Below are positions 10,420 to 21,609 of a DNA stretch of 37,220 nucleotides, one piece after another. The notes below the pieces were generated by a model. It searched no databases. It was given only the letters and a program-made list of their open reading frames with translations, and was not told the DNA's origin. The translations under genes and the position numbers were made by a program. Positions within the stretch are counted from its first letter, which is position 1. The number at the start of each line of letters is the position of its first letter. This stretch comes from Mnemiopsis leidyi (lineage: Eukaryota; Ctenophora; Tentaculata; Lobata; Bolinopsidae). Location of the stretch: NCBI GenBank assembly GCA_000226015.1, contig JH152835.1, positions 95,791 to 133,010 on the forward strand, given 5' to 3'.

Positions 10420-12113
10420 CGATGAATCTCATGTCCTTGAACTCAGTAAGGGCATCACTTCCCTTGTACCCGCTCACCACCAAGTTGGCTCCCTTATCCA
10501 CGGCTCCCGCCATCTCCTTACTCGTAACGTTTCCCTCTACTTCTATCAGCATCTTCTTGTTCATCTTCCTGACCTCGGCGACCTGGTGTGAGGAGATTTG
10601 GTGATTGATTGACTTTAGCGAACCTTAATGCAATAATGCGAATTAGAACAAAGGGTTTAGTAGATCTGGGTTTCCTGCAGTCTAAAAAATCTGATTCATA
10701 GGCTTTCGCGTTCGCAAGTTTTTGCCTGTTTTATTGTTAATCGGTCTTCCCCATTCGTCAGACCGTCGTTTAACAGATATCATGATTCATTACAGATGAA
10801 TGAGGAAACTGTGGGACCCCAGACCCCGGCACCTCTGCTTTACCTTGTCCAGCATAGCAGGGTTGAACTCAATTTCATCGTCACAAGGGTCACCACAGGA
10901 TATGTGAACCATGTCTATTTCAGAGATGATATCCTTTATCGAGCTGACTTCTTGGTCTTGCTGCAGACCGACGCCAACCTAAATTTTGTTCGTTTCAAAA
11001 TCCTAAAATTTAATTTTGAGGCTGCGTCGAACGTAATTGTTCCTACATAAATGTTAAGCTATATCTTAAATAAGTGAGAAACTCTACATAAAAAAGCAAC
11101 GTACGAATTTTCTTTTCTTGAGAAGTTCTCAAACCAACCTTCATTCCAGAATCTCTGATTTTCGCGATCAGCTCGCCAACAGTTGAACTGTCAGTTTTTT
11201 CTATTTGAAACACAAAACAGTCACACCCAGACTGAGCAAACTGTTCCACAAATCTGCCAAGAAGTTTGTGTGAGAGTTTGAATTACCCAACTTTACTTAC
11301 ATGAAAATGACATCCCAAACTTTGTTATCTTATGGCGACAGTCGGCATTGCGGTTATGTCGTGATTCATTTTTACACAAATTACCGCGACATTCTTTCAT
11401 GTGCTAGATGGCGAATCTTCACCGTGCCGCTTGTCTAAAAACCAAATTTCCCCAACGAAGCTCTTATCAAGAGACTATTGTTGAATCGATTATAACACGG
11501 CACCCTGGCCAGGAGAGAAAACCCTGAAACGGATGCCGCTAGATAATGCACAAATAGATTTCATAACTTAAAGGTTTTATTGGTCTTGCTGCACAACTCA
11601 AAGTCCTTTGCAAATGCTGCTTTGTTACTCAAAGTTGCTGCACTGCTGTATCTCACTTTTATTAATAGCACCTGTGTTAAGTTTCCAGACATAAATATCA
11701 GAAAATAGGAGGATACGACCTCAGGATCTTTATAGTTATACTCAACACATCACCAAGGACCTGTAACACCCTCTGATAACTCTATAATACAGAAAATGCT
11801 AAATGTATTGTGGCCCTGTAACACCCTACATAATAACTCTACAATCGAAGACAAGACATCACCTCTCAGGATTAAGGACCAGCATGTGACAGACAATCAC
11901 TTTATCGGGGAAGTGTCTGCGAATGCCCTCCACCACAGGAGATCCTACACTGATGAGAGGTCCGTAGTGGCCGTCCTGCACGTCGAAGTGGAAGTAGTCC
12001 GCCCCAGCAGACATGGTCTCCTGACAGGGCTTCACCAGGTTTCCCATGTCGTAGTTCAGCACGTCCATGCCCACCGCGTAGGGCATCTTCTTGGTGTCCC
12101 ACCAGTTAACCAT
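10394..12113 (-). CDS. Ribulose-phosphate 3-epimerase-like protein, probable pseudoenzyme
   Basis: Exons on the minus strand: 12113-11863, 11253-11139, 10978-10844, 10582-10394; 690 nt, 229 residues, stop TGA 10396-10394. RPE is a (beta/alpha)8 barrel of the pentose phosphate pathway that interconverts ribulose-5-phosphate and xylulose-5-phosphate; animal RPE is about 228 residues, so length matches. Family landmarks are clear: MDVLNYDMGNL, GADYFHFDVQDGHYGP, CHMLVLNPERF, IRDSGMKVG, EIDMVHISCGDP, LIEVEGNV, GANLVVSG. Against the human enzyme as I recall it, His35, Asp37 and His70 are kept. Ser10 is Asp, Met39 is Gln, Met72 is Leu, catalytic Asp175 is Glu, and the phosphate loop PGFGGQ is PCDDEI in an ungapped alignment. 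The later SGS phosphate motif is SGY. Normal RPE activity is therefore doubtful. Start chosen at 12113 because the N-terminal length then fits the family; ATG lies just after an acceptor-like CAG, so a 5' non-coding exon is likely, possibly near 12650-12675. Confidence 0.9.
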
Positions 12114-13086
12114 GATCTCTCTGTTAAGTGGTTAGATAAGAAGAATTGAGGAGAGGGGCTAGTGATAAGGCGAGTATAATTTCTTTAACTGCTAGATTAT
12201 GTTACATTGTTACTCGTGCTAGATTAGGTCACTAACTATTCCTGCTTGAAAACTTTTAAATTTCAGTGAGAACTTCTCAAGTTCAAGATTTCTAATTCTA
12301 TACTTGGCCAAAAAGTTACTGTAGATAAAATGCTACAAGACTTTCAACAAGCTAAAACGTAATTCGAATTTTAGTGGTAAGGAAGCCTGAAATTTGCAAG
12401 CAAAACTACTTAAATTGACTTTCTGTACAAGACACATAATGATTGCACATAATATTAATTGTTTGCTGTGAAAGCATGAAGACTTTTGTGATTGCGGGAT
12501 ACAAAGTTTGCATGTGTGCCGCACAAGGCATCTGCACTAAGAAGCATTATAATTCTATGTAAATTCAGCTTCGAATAAGAAGTTCCACCATCAAAACGAC
12601 TGCAGTGCTGCTCTCAGCTCTTGTGGCTTGTATAAGTTATGAGGCACATACCCCAAGCTGTCAAGCGGTTGACCTGAAATTTAGAAAACTTAAATCCATC
12701 AAACCTTGTTACAAACGTAACAAATAATCCACTGGGTATATATTATTTTCTATATTATCCTTCTTGAAGTTGAAGAAACTTGTTTTCTGCAGCTCGTCGG
12801 GCAATTTCATTTCGTAATTTTAGAATTTTTTAGTGCATTTGCAACATGTCAAGTTCAATTGTTGAATAACGTTTCCTACGAAAATATGATCTCAATCACG
12901 ATCACGATACTTATATCGATACACGCCAAGCGCCGACGCGATAATTCGCCTCAATATTGGAGCAAGAGTTAAATATCGTAGTTGTTATTCGAACAATCAC
13001 TGCAAATCTACTTGACAACAAGCAGTGCTTGCTACTCCAGTAGTCCGGTGTAATGTGTAGTTGCTTCGCTTATATTTCGTCTGATC
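12114..13086. promoter_or_regulatory. Divergent intergenic region between RPE-like and LRR genes
   Basis: About 970 bp between two start codons pointing away from each other, so it must hold both promoters or a 5' intron. A possible 22-base upstream minus-strand exon (near 12654-12675) is bounded by a good acceptor and a GTATGT donor and would keep frame with one acceptor choice, but support is weak. No TATA box was convincing. Confidence 0.45.
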
Positions 13087-16000
13087 ATGGGTAGCGCTGC
13101 CGTTAAAATGGGGGTCATTGCCGGGCCCCCGATCGAGTCCCCGGACGTGATGTACGATTTGAAGGAGCGTGTACACAGGACCCCCCACGTGCGGGGAAGT
13201 GCTGTTCCTAGTCCAACCAGGCTGAACGTAAATCAGGAGGAGGATCTGATGTTGCTTAGTAACGGGACTGTTGTTAGAATTCAGGTTTGTTTCGTATCTT
13301 TTTTGTAGTTTTATTGGAGATGTGAAAGTAAAACCTGAGATTGGTAATTTACTAATTTGTATTTAGTATCTATCTTAGTTGTTTACTCTTGACAGTTGAC
13401 TTGCAGTTAAGTGTTAAGCAGGTTTCTGTAAAATTTCACACAGGTGAAACACAAGGATGGTACAAAAGGTATAAACCTCTACAAAAGAAACTTAAGGTCA
13501 GTACCCAGAGAACTGTTTTATCACCCTCTAGCTGACCAAGTTACATGGCTCAACTTAGCAAGCAATACTTTGGTATACAACAAGAACGGACTGTTCAAGA
13601 ATATCGACAAGGTACAGGATGCTTTCGTTTTGATTTGAAGACATTACCTTGTGCCTCTCTGTTAACTTAGCTCTCGTTTGGTGATATATACATATTATAG
13701 CGCTGGCCAGCGCGACCGGGGAAAAAACTCCCGCCCCCCTTGCCAGGGCCCAACAAACAAAGCCCCTTTGCCAAGGCCAAGGAGGGGCCGAAGGCCCCGA
13801 CGCAGGCCCGTTATCGGAGGAGGGGGCCGAAGGCCCCCGACGACTCGGCCGAACAAGCGCCCCTCTCGGAAAAAGTTTTCAACGAAAGTTGAAAACTGAC
13901 CAGCGCTATTATACACGATCCGGTAAAACTCAAAACACGGCTATCTAGAAAACCACTTTCCCGATCAGTTAGAAACCTAAAACTTTGCAGTTTTTGTCTT
14001 TAGTATGTATCTAGGTGATCCTGAAAATTTCAGTNNNNNNNNNNNNNNNNNNNNNNNNNNNNNNNNNNNNNNNNNNNNNNNNNNNNNNNNNNNNNNNNNN
14101 NNNNNNNNNNNNNNNNNNNNNNNNNNNNNNNNNNNNNNNNNNNNNNNNNNNNNNNNNNNNNNNNNNNNNNNNNNNNNNNNNNNNNNNNNNNNNNNNNNNN
14201 NNNNNNNNNNNNNNNNNNNNNNNNNNNNNNNNNNNNNNNNNNNNNNNNNNNNNNNNNNNNNNNNNNNNNNNNNNNNNNNNNNNNNNNNNNNNNNNNNNNN
14301 NNNNNNNNNNNNNNTTAGCTCTCGTTTGGTGATATATGCATACCGGATATATACGATACCTGTCATTTTTTTATCTCACACTTATTTTAATTCGGACACT
14401 CCAACAGCCACATGTTACACAAGTGTAACGGCCAATTACAGGAGGCCGAATGTATAATTATACATACACGCCAGTGACGGTTAAGGTAGTGTATACCATA
14501 CTTTAATCGCCCGAGACTTCGCTGCAATGGGCAGCTACTCATTTAACCCTCAATCACGGTTTCCCGATCATTCGGCTGAGTCGACCGAAGAAGTTTTGCA
14601 TAGGCAAATGCCCTTAGCGCACTTCTCTAGGACTGGCGGATGCGGGATTTGAACCCCCGACCTCCTGCGTGGGAGCCGAGAAGGAAACCACTACACCACC
14701 AGCCCGTTAGACATACATTTAAAATCTTGATGTTTTCAGGTTGAAAAAAGTTACTACAAAGACGATAGTGATATTGAAGAGGAAAGTGAGGAAGAAGAAG
14801 AAGAATCGAGAAGTAAAGCGAGCCCCAGTTTAAAGTCCAGTCTGTCAGCTAAGGAGGGCGATGAAGGAGACTTTGAGTCACAAACCAGTAAAAGGGATGG
14901 ATCTGAAGTCCCAGCCAACGAAGACGATGTAGATTCCAAGCATTCCGGGGAGGTGGGAGATGAACCAGCTTCAGCGGAGAGTGCTGGAAAGGTAGAGACA
15001 GATACGGCTGAGCAGACCGTATTAAATGAAGCAGAAACAAAAGAAACAAGCGATTCTTTGACGCATGAAGTAACAACCGGACAGACAGAGGAGGCAAATT
15101 CAAAAAAAGAAGCCAACGAGGTTCAAGAGGAAAAATCGGGTGAAACTGTCCCCGATGCTGCTAAGGAGGGAAAGACTGAGGATCAGACAGAGCATACAGA
15201 AGAAAAAGATGCCTCTGAAGATCATGAACTACCCCTGACAGAGAACGTCAGAGAAGCACAAAAAGAAACCTCTAATGACACAGGAGCTGAGATAGAAAAA
15301 GATGCTGTTCAACAAAATGAACCGGAAATAACCCCAGTTGAAAGCATTGAAGCACCTGAGCCTCTTCCTTCCGATGAGGCTCCGGAAGTTTCACCAGCAG
15401 AGAATCTTACAAAACCAGGTTTAGATGATGATAAAGAGCAGAATTTAACTATAAAACCTGACGATTTGATACCTGAAGATGTGGTTTCAGACGTTTCTTC
15501 GGTAGAAATGGTTCAAGGCGCGACCTTAGGTAGCGTGAGTTTTGTTAATAAAAATACTATCGTAATCTTATTTTCAAGAGTTTAATGAATGTAAGTATCT
15601 GAAAAATAAGCACGATATTCAGCTCCATGACTTTATCCCTTAGAAGAATCGGCTGAGAACACCGATAAAGAGATCAAATCTATGACAGTAGATGAGCCAC
15701 CGAAAAGAGAAGATGATACAAATATCGAGGATTTTGATGGAACCTCGACGTTGCGGAGTCAGCCACCAAAAAGCGTTGCTGGTATGGCATTTTGCTATTT
15801 GAATATCATGTCATCTCACGAAATTATAACACACAAATAATGATAGAATAAATTTTGCCTAACTATATTTTAACAGGTCAACATTAGCTTTGAAGATCAA
15901 CTATCGCTTTTCAGAAAGTGTTGACATCTGTGACTTTGAAGAAACAGATATGGAGCTTGTTGATGACAAAGCTGTGGTAGATCCTGAATCAGCAGACAAA

Positions 16001-18045
16001 GCAACTGATGAAAATAGGGCGACTCCTGCAAAGGTGAACGTTTTTCCTGGTTTTCTTGCGATCGTCATATTGATATATCTTAAAACAATTGATTTCTGGT
16101 AAGCCGTAAGATCGTCTCAATTGGTCAACAGCCCATTTTTACAAATGCGTTAAAGAAAAAAACTGCCAATGTATCATTATGAACTGACAGGCGGATGAGG
16201 CTGAAAAAGATAAAAAGTCAGGTTCCAGTAGTAGCAGTAGCAGCAGCGCTAGTGAAAAGAGTGGATCACAGGATGCGGAACAAGAGGAGGAGGAAGAAGA
16301 AGAAAGAGAACTTATGAGTGATGAGGAGGGTGACTTACATGACGAGGAGGGAAATGTCATTCCTCGTCCAGCGAATACTCTTCCAAACAGGTGTCCAGAG
16401 TGCAAAACTGTAGCAAGTGTAGTGTATATATAACTTTAGAGACTGATATTTCTCTGCTACAACAAACATCTATCACTCTATAACGTTATCTCGCTACAAC
16501 TCCTGATTCTGACTATTATTCTACTCTCTAGGTTCCACAAAATGCCAAACCTCGTGGAGCTCCATCTTGGTTACTACGGTAAAGGAAATCCTCTGAAAAC
16601 CATACCAAGTTCAGTCTACAGTCTAGACCTTCTAAGGAAGCTAGATGCCAGCTCCTGTCGACTCACTGAAATTCCTTCGGAGATAAGTCAGCTTTCTTCA
16701 CTGGAAGAACTCTGGTTGTCCGGAAATTTCCTTTCTTCCTTACCCAAATCCATAGGTTTGACACCAATATTTCTTTTTGTTAGTTATAGTTTTAGCTTCA
16801 ACAGCTGACATCCACTGTGAATAATGTGTATTCAAGTTCACACATGGAAAATATCTTTAGCGAATGAGAGACATTTAAAATTGTTCATAGTCACATTAAT
16901 TTTCTGTCGAGACAGCTCATTATGATTCCCTCCTAGGTGAACTGAAGAAGTTAAAATCCTTGTGGGTAAACTACAACCAGCTTAATGGAATTCCAGCAAC
17001 ATTGCAATTTTGCGAATCGCTGGAAGGCATTTACGCTCACGGAAATCAGATAGAGTTTCTCTCCACAGCTCTGTGTAAGATTCCAAAACTCAAGCACTTA
17101 GGAGTTGGCAGAAACAGGTTTTTGACATTTGACATTCATCACTTAAGTTGAAATTTGTCATTTAAGTTTGAAGAATTCTGACATTTACGATTCATTTTAA
17201 GGGAGAAGGGACTACGTTAGCTGGGTGCGAATATAAAACCTTGATTTAATTAACTGACGTTGCTTATTCGATGAAAACTTAACTTCACATCCCACACCAG
17301 AATCAAATTTTTGCCGAAGAATATTGGTGAACTTGTAAACCTAGAAGAGGCATGGCTAAATGACAACCATATCAGAGAAGTACCCGAGTCTTTGTTTGAG
17401 CTTCAATGCCTCAAAACTCTCTGGATGAGCAGTAAGTTTTATTCATTTCGATTTTCATAAAGTATAAAGTTGTTTACTGAATTTCATCCAATTCTATTAT
17501 ATGCTGAACACGGCGAAGTGCTTGCTATAATTGTATTTAATAAAGCATTATAGCCAACATTCTAAATCTAAACTCAGAACGTAATTGATTTATTCAACAA
17601 ATCCTCCTCTAGACAATCAATTGACCTCGCTGGATGAGAAAGTTGGTAAACTCTCAGAGCTCTCAGAACTCTCTCTCAGCAAGAATAGACTTACAACTTT
17701 ACCTGCTTCCCTTGCCAATTGTACACAACTCAGGTAAGTTCAACAGAGTGTAAAATACAGAGTGCTCATCAGATTCAGAAGCTCAGGAGAATTTTTGGTC
17801 TATATTTCTCTCTGAAATAACATAGGTTTTCAGTCAGAAACATGTATTTGTATCAGCAAGATGTTTTGCTCTTCCTACATCACACATATTGCAGGGTGCT
17901 GCAGTTGGACGACAACAAACTGGTAGCTCTACCAAAAAGTCTCAACAATCTTGGTCATCTGGAGGAACTGTGGCTCAATGGAAACGCGGTAAAGGAAATT
18001 CCAGAAGGACTATATATGATCAGCAACATGAGGAAACCTGCATGA
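13087..18045 (+). CDS. Leucine-rich-repeat protein with long acidic insert (806 aa)
   Basis: Exons: 13087-13284, 13444-13611, 14740-15529, 15644-15781, 15915-16033, 16191-16390, 16532-16755, 16937-17117, 17301-17431, 17613-17733, 17895-18045 (stop TGA). They total 2421 nt and phases close throughout. Residues 1-66 hold no recognised motif. Residues ~67-122 start an LRR-like segment (INLYKRNLRSVPRELF, VTWLNLASNTL). Residues ~123-535 are a very acidic, Glu/Asp/Ser-rich, probably disordered region with a serine run and two E-rich runs. Residues ~536-806 are about 11-12 LRRs of the LxxLxLxxNxLxxLPxxI type, such as LEELWLSGNFLSSLPKSIG, as in SHOC2/Scribble-like scaffolds. No signal peptide, membrane segment or PDZ domain is seen. 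The exon 3 donor is the weak GTAGCG (15530); a stronger GTGAGT six bases on breaks frame with the next acceptor. Intron 2 contains the foldback element, the gap and a tRNA-like element. Likely a cytoplasmic or nuclear protein-binding scaffold; orthology not assigned. Confidence 0.85.
13695..13912. mobile_element. GC-rich foldback element, MITE-like, in LRR intron 2
   Basis: About 215 bp of strongly GC-rich sequence in AT-rich surroundings, bounded by inverted TAGCGCTGGCCAG (13699) and CTGACCAGCGCTA (ending 13908). Inside are short self-complementary words (GGCCGAAGGCC twice) and a hairpin at 13875-13896 with arms GTTTTCAA / TTGAAAAC. No coding function is claimed, although both strands stay open because of low stop density in GC-rich DNA. 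No known superfamily recognised. Confidence 0.65.
14035..14314. other. Assembly gap (280 N)
   Basis: Run of 280 undetermined bases within LRR intron 2. It sits between flanks that duplicate each other, so gap size and local order should not be trusted. Confidence 0.99.
14460..14705 (-). other. tRNA-like sequence, probable SINE head
   Basis: On the minus strand from 14705: A-box-like TGGTGTAGTGG and a good B box GGTTCAAATCC, with anticodon-loop-like CTCCCAC (nominal CCC, Gly). It resembles tRNA-Glu/Gly at the start. Pairing is imperfect: the anticodon stem has two mismatches, the T stem one, and the best 7 bp acceptor (GGGCTGG/CCAGTCC) leaves extra bases between T stem and acceptor. Downstream minus-strand sequence to about 14460 could be the body of a tRNA-derived SINE. 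The tRNA-like part is 14630-14705. A genuine but unusual tRNA-Gly gene is the alternative. Confidence 0.45.
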
Positions 18046-18137
18046 ACGACTGTTGAAGTTTAACCTCTTTACCTCCCATATTTGTAATCTGATGTTCTTG
18101 TTTCGGCTGTGATGGCCAATAAGATTTCAACCATTTT

Positions 18138-18143
18138 ATTAAA
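18138..18143 (+). terminator. Candidate poly(A) signal of the LRR gene
   Basis: ATTAAA 93 bases beyond the LRR stop codon, the nearest acceptable hexamer. Confidence 0.4.
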
Positions 18144-21100
18144 TTGTAAAGAATTCCCGATTGATCTATGTCAATTTTCAAACATCTATTTCAATTGTCG
18201 CGACTTAATTAACCAAATTAACGCTTGTGTTTTAACTAAATTTGAGAACGATGACTTCAAAAGGCTATTCTATTCAGTAAGTTACATGAAACGATGAATA
18301 CGTTGCATCTTAGAATTTTGCGCCATTCGGTTCGCAACACCTTGTTCGGAACTGTGAATCAGTGAACAGTTTTTAATTTCACGGCTTCTTCCAATGGTTC
18401 ACAATCAAACCTTGAAGCAATATTTTAAACTTACGCTGTTAAATGGTATGACATCCAAATTTAAAGCAAGTAGCCTCTTTAAGCTTAGGTACTCTGTATT
18501 TAACGGCAGCACCACACTGTGTCCATAACTAAGTCTAACTAAAAGGCCATCAAATCAGGGTGGGACATTGAGACATTAACTAAGATCTTCATGGTTAATG
18601 AGTTAAGTCGCGGCTCTCAAAGCCACCATGATGCCATCTTCTTTCCTCAACCACAATTGCTGTCTTGTTGAATCATACGGTTGTTTTACAGTCGCAAATG
18701 TCATGACGTATATCTAATGTTTACCGCTCGTTTTACGAATACGATTATGCAAACACACCGAAGAGGTCGGTGCAGATTCAGAGTTAATTTGAACTCTTAA
18801 CACTTAAGATCACCAACGAATCATTTCAATTCTTTTGCTTTTACAATAATCTTTTGTATTGTTTGTAATTATTTGAACTAAGGCGGATTTCGAGGGAAAA
18901 GTCTTCCTTCCTCATTTCATATGCTTCTTTGTTCAAATTCTACATGTGAACATGTCTGAGACTCTGAAAAAGTGCAGTGACGTGTAGTGACGTATAAGTG
19001 TAGCACGTTCAGTGAAGTTGCGTCACTCGTCTGTATCAGTATTATTAAAGCTCTTGAATATTACTCTAGCCTCATTCCTCCTGCGATACAAACACTCATT
19101 TAACAGAGTATACATTTAAAGCCACGTTTGTCACAACACAACCAATCCCTGGATTAACTTTTAATTTCCTAGGGTCGATCTTTAATGATTTGGGCTGAAC
19201 TTCACGATACAGAATTTATCATCAGGTCCTGTACGTGACTCAGTAGCCAGTACTGCAACTGTGTGAAAGGTTATTCGATATCGTGGGTAACACACGATTG
19301 TTTTCCTGGGATTCCAGGGAAGGATTTATCCGTCCATCAAGTTTCTCTTTTTTTGTTTTTCAGTATGGGTTTGTCCTTAATGTCTAAGATCAATATCACA
19401 TGCCAGAATGTGAAATATTCAGTATTGCAATACAATGCAATGTTCAGATGCCGTGGTAGGCTTGCAGCTGAGCATTGGCGTTAACTCCACCGTATCTTAT
19501 AGGTCTCAGTCTGCAGCTGCATATGTTGGTATGTTGCCGTGTCTGTGTCTGTGGTACCTTGCCAGAACAGTCATTGCTTTGTCAACTTTGAAGGCTCGTA
19601 CATGTGCTAAAATCTGTTTCATTTGTATAGATAGATATTCGCTAAACATTTTTGCGAGTACTACAATCTGCATTTGGGTGAATGTTTGTTTATCTCGTGG
19701 AAGTGACCTGGAACGCTACCATGAAGCCTATAATAATAAAGGTTTCTGGTACCAGTGAAAATGCTTTCACCATAACCTGACGTTTTTTTAAATGCGACTA
19801 CAACCTAGTAAGCTGGTAGAAAGGATCGGTATTAGCTACCCAGAAGAGGCTCATTATACTTACCGCATTGTCTGCTTGTCTGCTTTATGAAGTTTTATAA
19901 TTCTTAATCCCAAGTTGTCAGTTTTTAGCCACCCCCTCAAGTCTCAGTCTATATTGGAGCCTAGTTAAGCTTATGGATATACAGTTACATCATAGTGCAT
20001 ATTACAGTAACACCTCGATTTACCGTGCCTCTATTTACCGTTTCCCTCGATTTACCGGGCCTTCTCCCTTTCCCCCGATATTTCTCACTACAGTACCGTA
20101 CCTCTATTTACTGTGAGTGTGTCCCTCGATTTACCGGGCCTTCTCCCTTTCCCCCCGATATTTCTCACTACAGTAAAACCTCTATCTACCATTCTACCGT
20201 ACCTCTATTTACTGTGTCCCTCGATTTACCTGGCCTTATCCCTTTCCCCGCGAGGCCCGGTAAATAGAGGTTTTACTGTCATGTAGTTACTTCATCATTC
20301 ATACTTCAGTGAGCTCTATAAACCCTCTATCGGGTAATCAGAGGAGCTGAAAAATGTGCCAATGTGTGATTATGTCACTGTCTGACTGTCAGGAGGAACG
20401 GATTTGAGTTTTTTTTCACAATTTTGAAATCTGGAAACTTTATCTATGTTATCTTAGTGACAAGTAACCAGTCCTGAGTTCAGTATTCAGTTTTGTTATT
20501 CTATATTCGCTCTATCCTGCAATAAAAGAAATATTAGGATTTCAACCTCTGTCGGTCGATGCACTGGTTATCCTTCTCCTAGAAAATATATAAGCTGATC
20601 TTGAATATCATATTCCAGTTTGGCTGGCTGTATGTTGGAACTTAATGCTAAGCCGTGACAATTCTAATTGTTTTATAAATCATCTAGTGCTCCGAGGCTT
20701 TGAAAATTACCTCGAGAAAATTGGGATTTTCAAGTTGGTATTTTGTAATTCCGTTGTTAGCGTGTTATACCGTGACAGTCTCGACACTGTTTCCTCGGAG
20801 GTAACAACATATTCGTTATCTGGACACTCGACTGTAGTTCTGTATTGAGATACGAATCGTGGCTCCCTTTTAATATAATAATTCCGACTGCGCATTCGTA
20901 ATCGGGACTTCATGTTTCTGCTTTTTAACACCCGTTTCGTATTACAGTCGATAAGAACTCATAATCGCACCTAAACTGGCCTTCTCCATTCTTGTGTTTT
21001 CCTGGTTCAGCTTCATATTTGACACCCCTGTGTTTTTGGTGATTGATCAGTATTATCTGACATTTTTTTCCTAGCCACCTGATCATATTAGAGCGGCCCT

Positions 21101-21609
21101 TTGGACCTCGGGCCGTTGTAAATTACTAAATCACCATTCTGACAGTTACTACATACAATACTAGTTACACCGTGTCTTAAAGTAGTGCTATAATCAATGG
21201 TTCTCAAGTATCGCTGTCCTTTGACGATTTTTATTTTCTTTTCTAGTTTGTTATAAGAATATTGTTGTCTGCACCCTTCATTTGAGATTGACGCATTTGT
21301 CTCATTATTTTCCTGACCAATTTAAGTTTCAATTCAGTCATTGATTTTCAAATTTGTTCATCTGAACAGATTTTTTATTGTCTTACACTTACGGTCACAG
21401 TAACTGTTTTTCTATCCTTCTCTTGTCTTCCTTATAATTCCAGCACAAAGTGGTTTATTCTTGAATTTGCATTTTGCAAGTTGATATCTAACAGCAAATT
21501 ATTGAAAGATTCCCCGTCCCTCTAGATTGAGAGGTAATAGGAAGAATAGAGGAGGAAGCTAGGATGAGATAACGTGGGATCCTGCTCGTCGTTAGTGAGT
21601 AACTCGGTC
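18144..21609. other. Intergenic region upstream of the kinase gene
   Basis: About 3.4 kb without a supportable exon chain on either strand. It contains a cluster of TGACG-type words around 18970-19030, the miniature element at 20005-20278, and presumably the kinase promoter and 5' UTR. An in-frame TGA at 21565-21567 precedes the kinase start codon. Confidence 0.5.
20005..20278. mobile_element. pogo/Tigger-like miniature inverted-repeat element
   Basis: Left end CAGTAACACCTCGATTTACC and right end GGTAAATAGAGGTTTTACTG are imperfect inverted repeats of the CAGTAAAACCTC type seen at the ends of pogo/Tigger elements. The interior carries about three diverged copies of an ~80 bp unit that includes CCCTCGATTTACCGGGCC and GATATTTCTCACTACAGTA. 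TA precedes the left end; the matching TA on the right is not evident. Non-autonomous: no transposase frame is present. Confidence 0.65.

Larger units (their letters stand above)
13667..14342 (+). repeat. 28 bp duplicated flanks around element and gap
   Basis: TTAGCTCTCGTTTGGTGATA begins a 28 bp sequence found at 13667-13694 and again at 14315-14342, with one difference. The second copy starts immediately after the run of N. Either the assembler overlapped two haplotypes, or the intervening insert created a long duplication. Confidence 0.85.

Noticed and set aside
13678..13916. Proline/arginine-rich open frames on both strands
   Set aside because: They lie within the GC-rich foldback element, where stop codons are rare by composition; no start context or similarity.
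14754..15116. Serine-rich minus-strand open frame
   Set aside because: Exact antisense shadow of the Glu-rich LRR exon 3.
19263..19758. Two overlapping plus-strand open frames upstream of the kinase
   Set aside because: Composition is non-coding-like and no family or splice chain was recognised.
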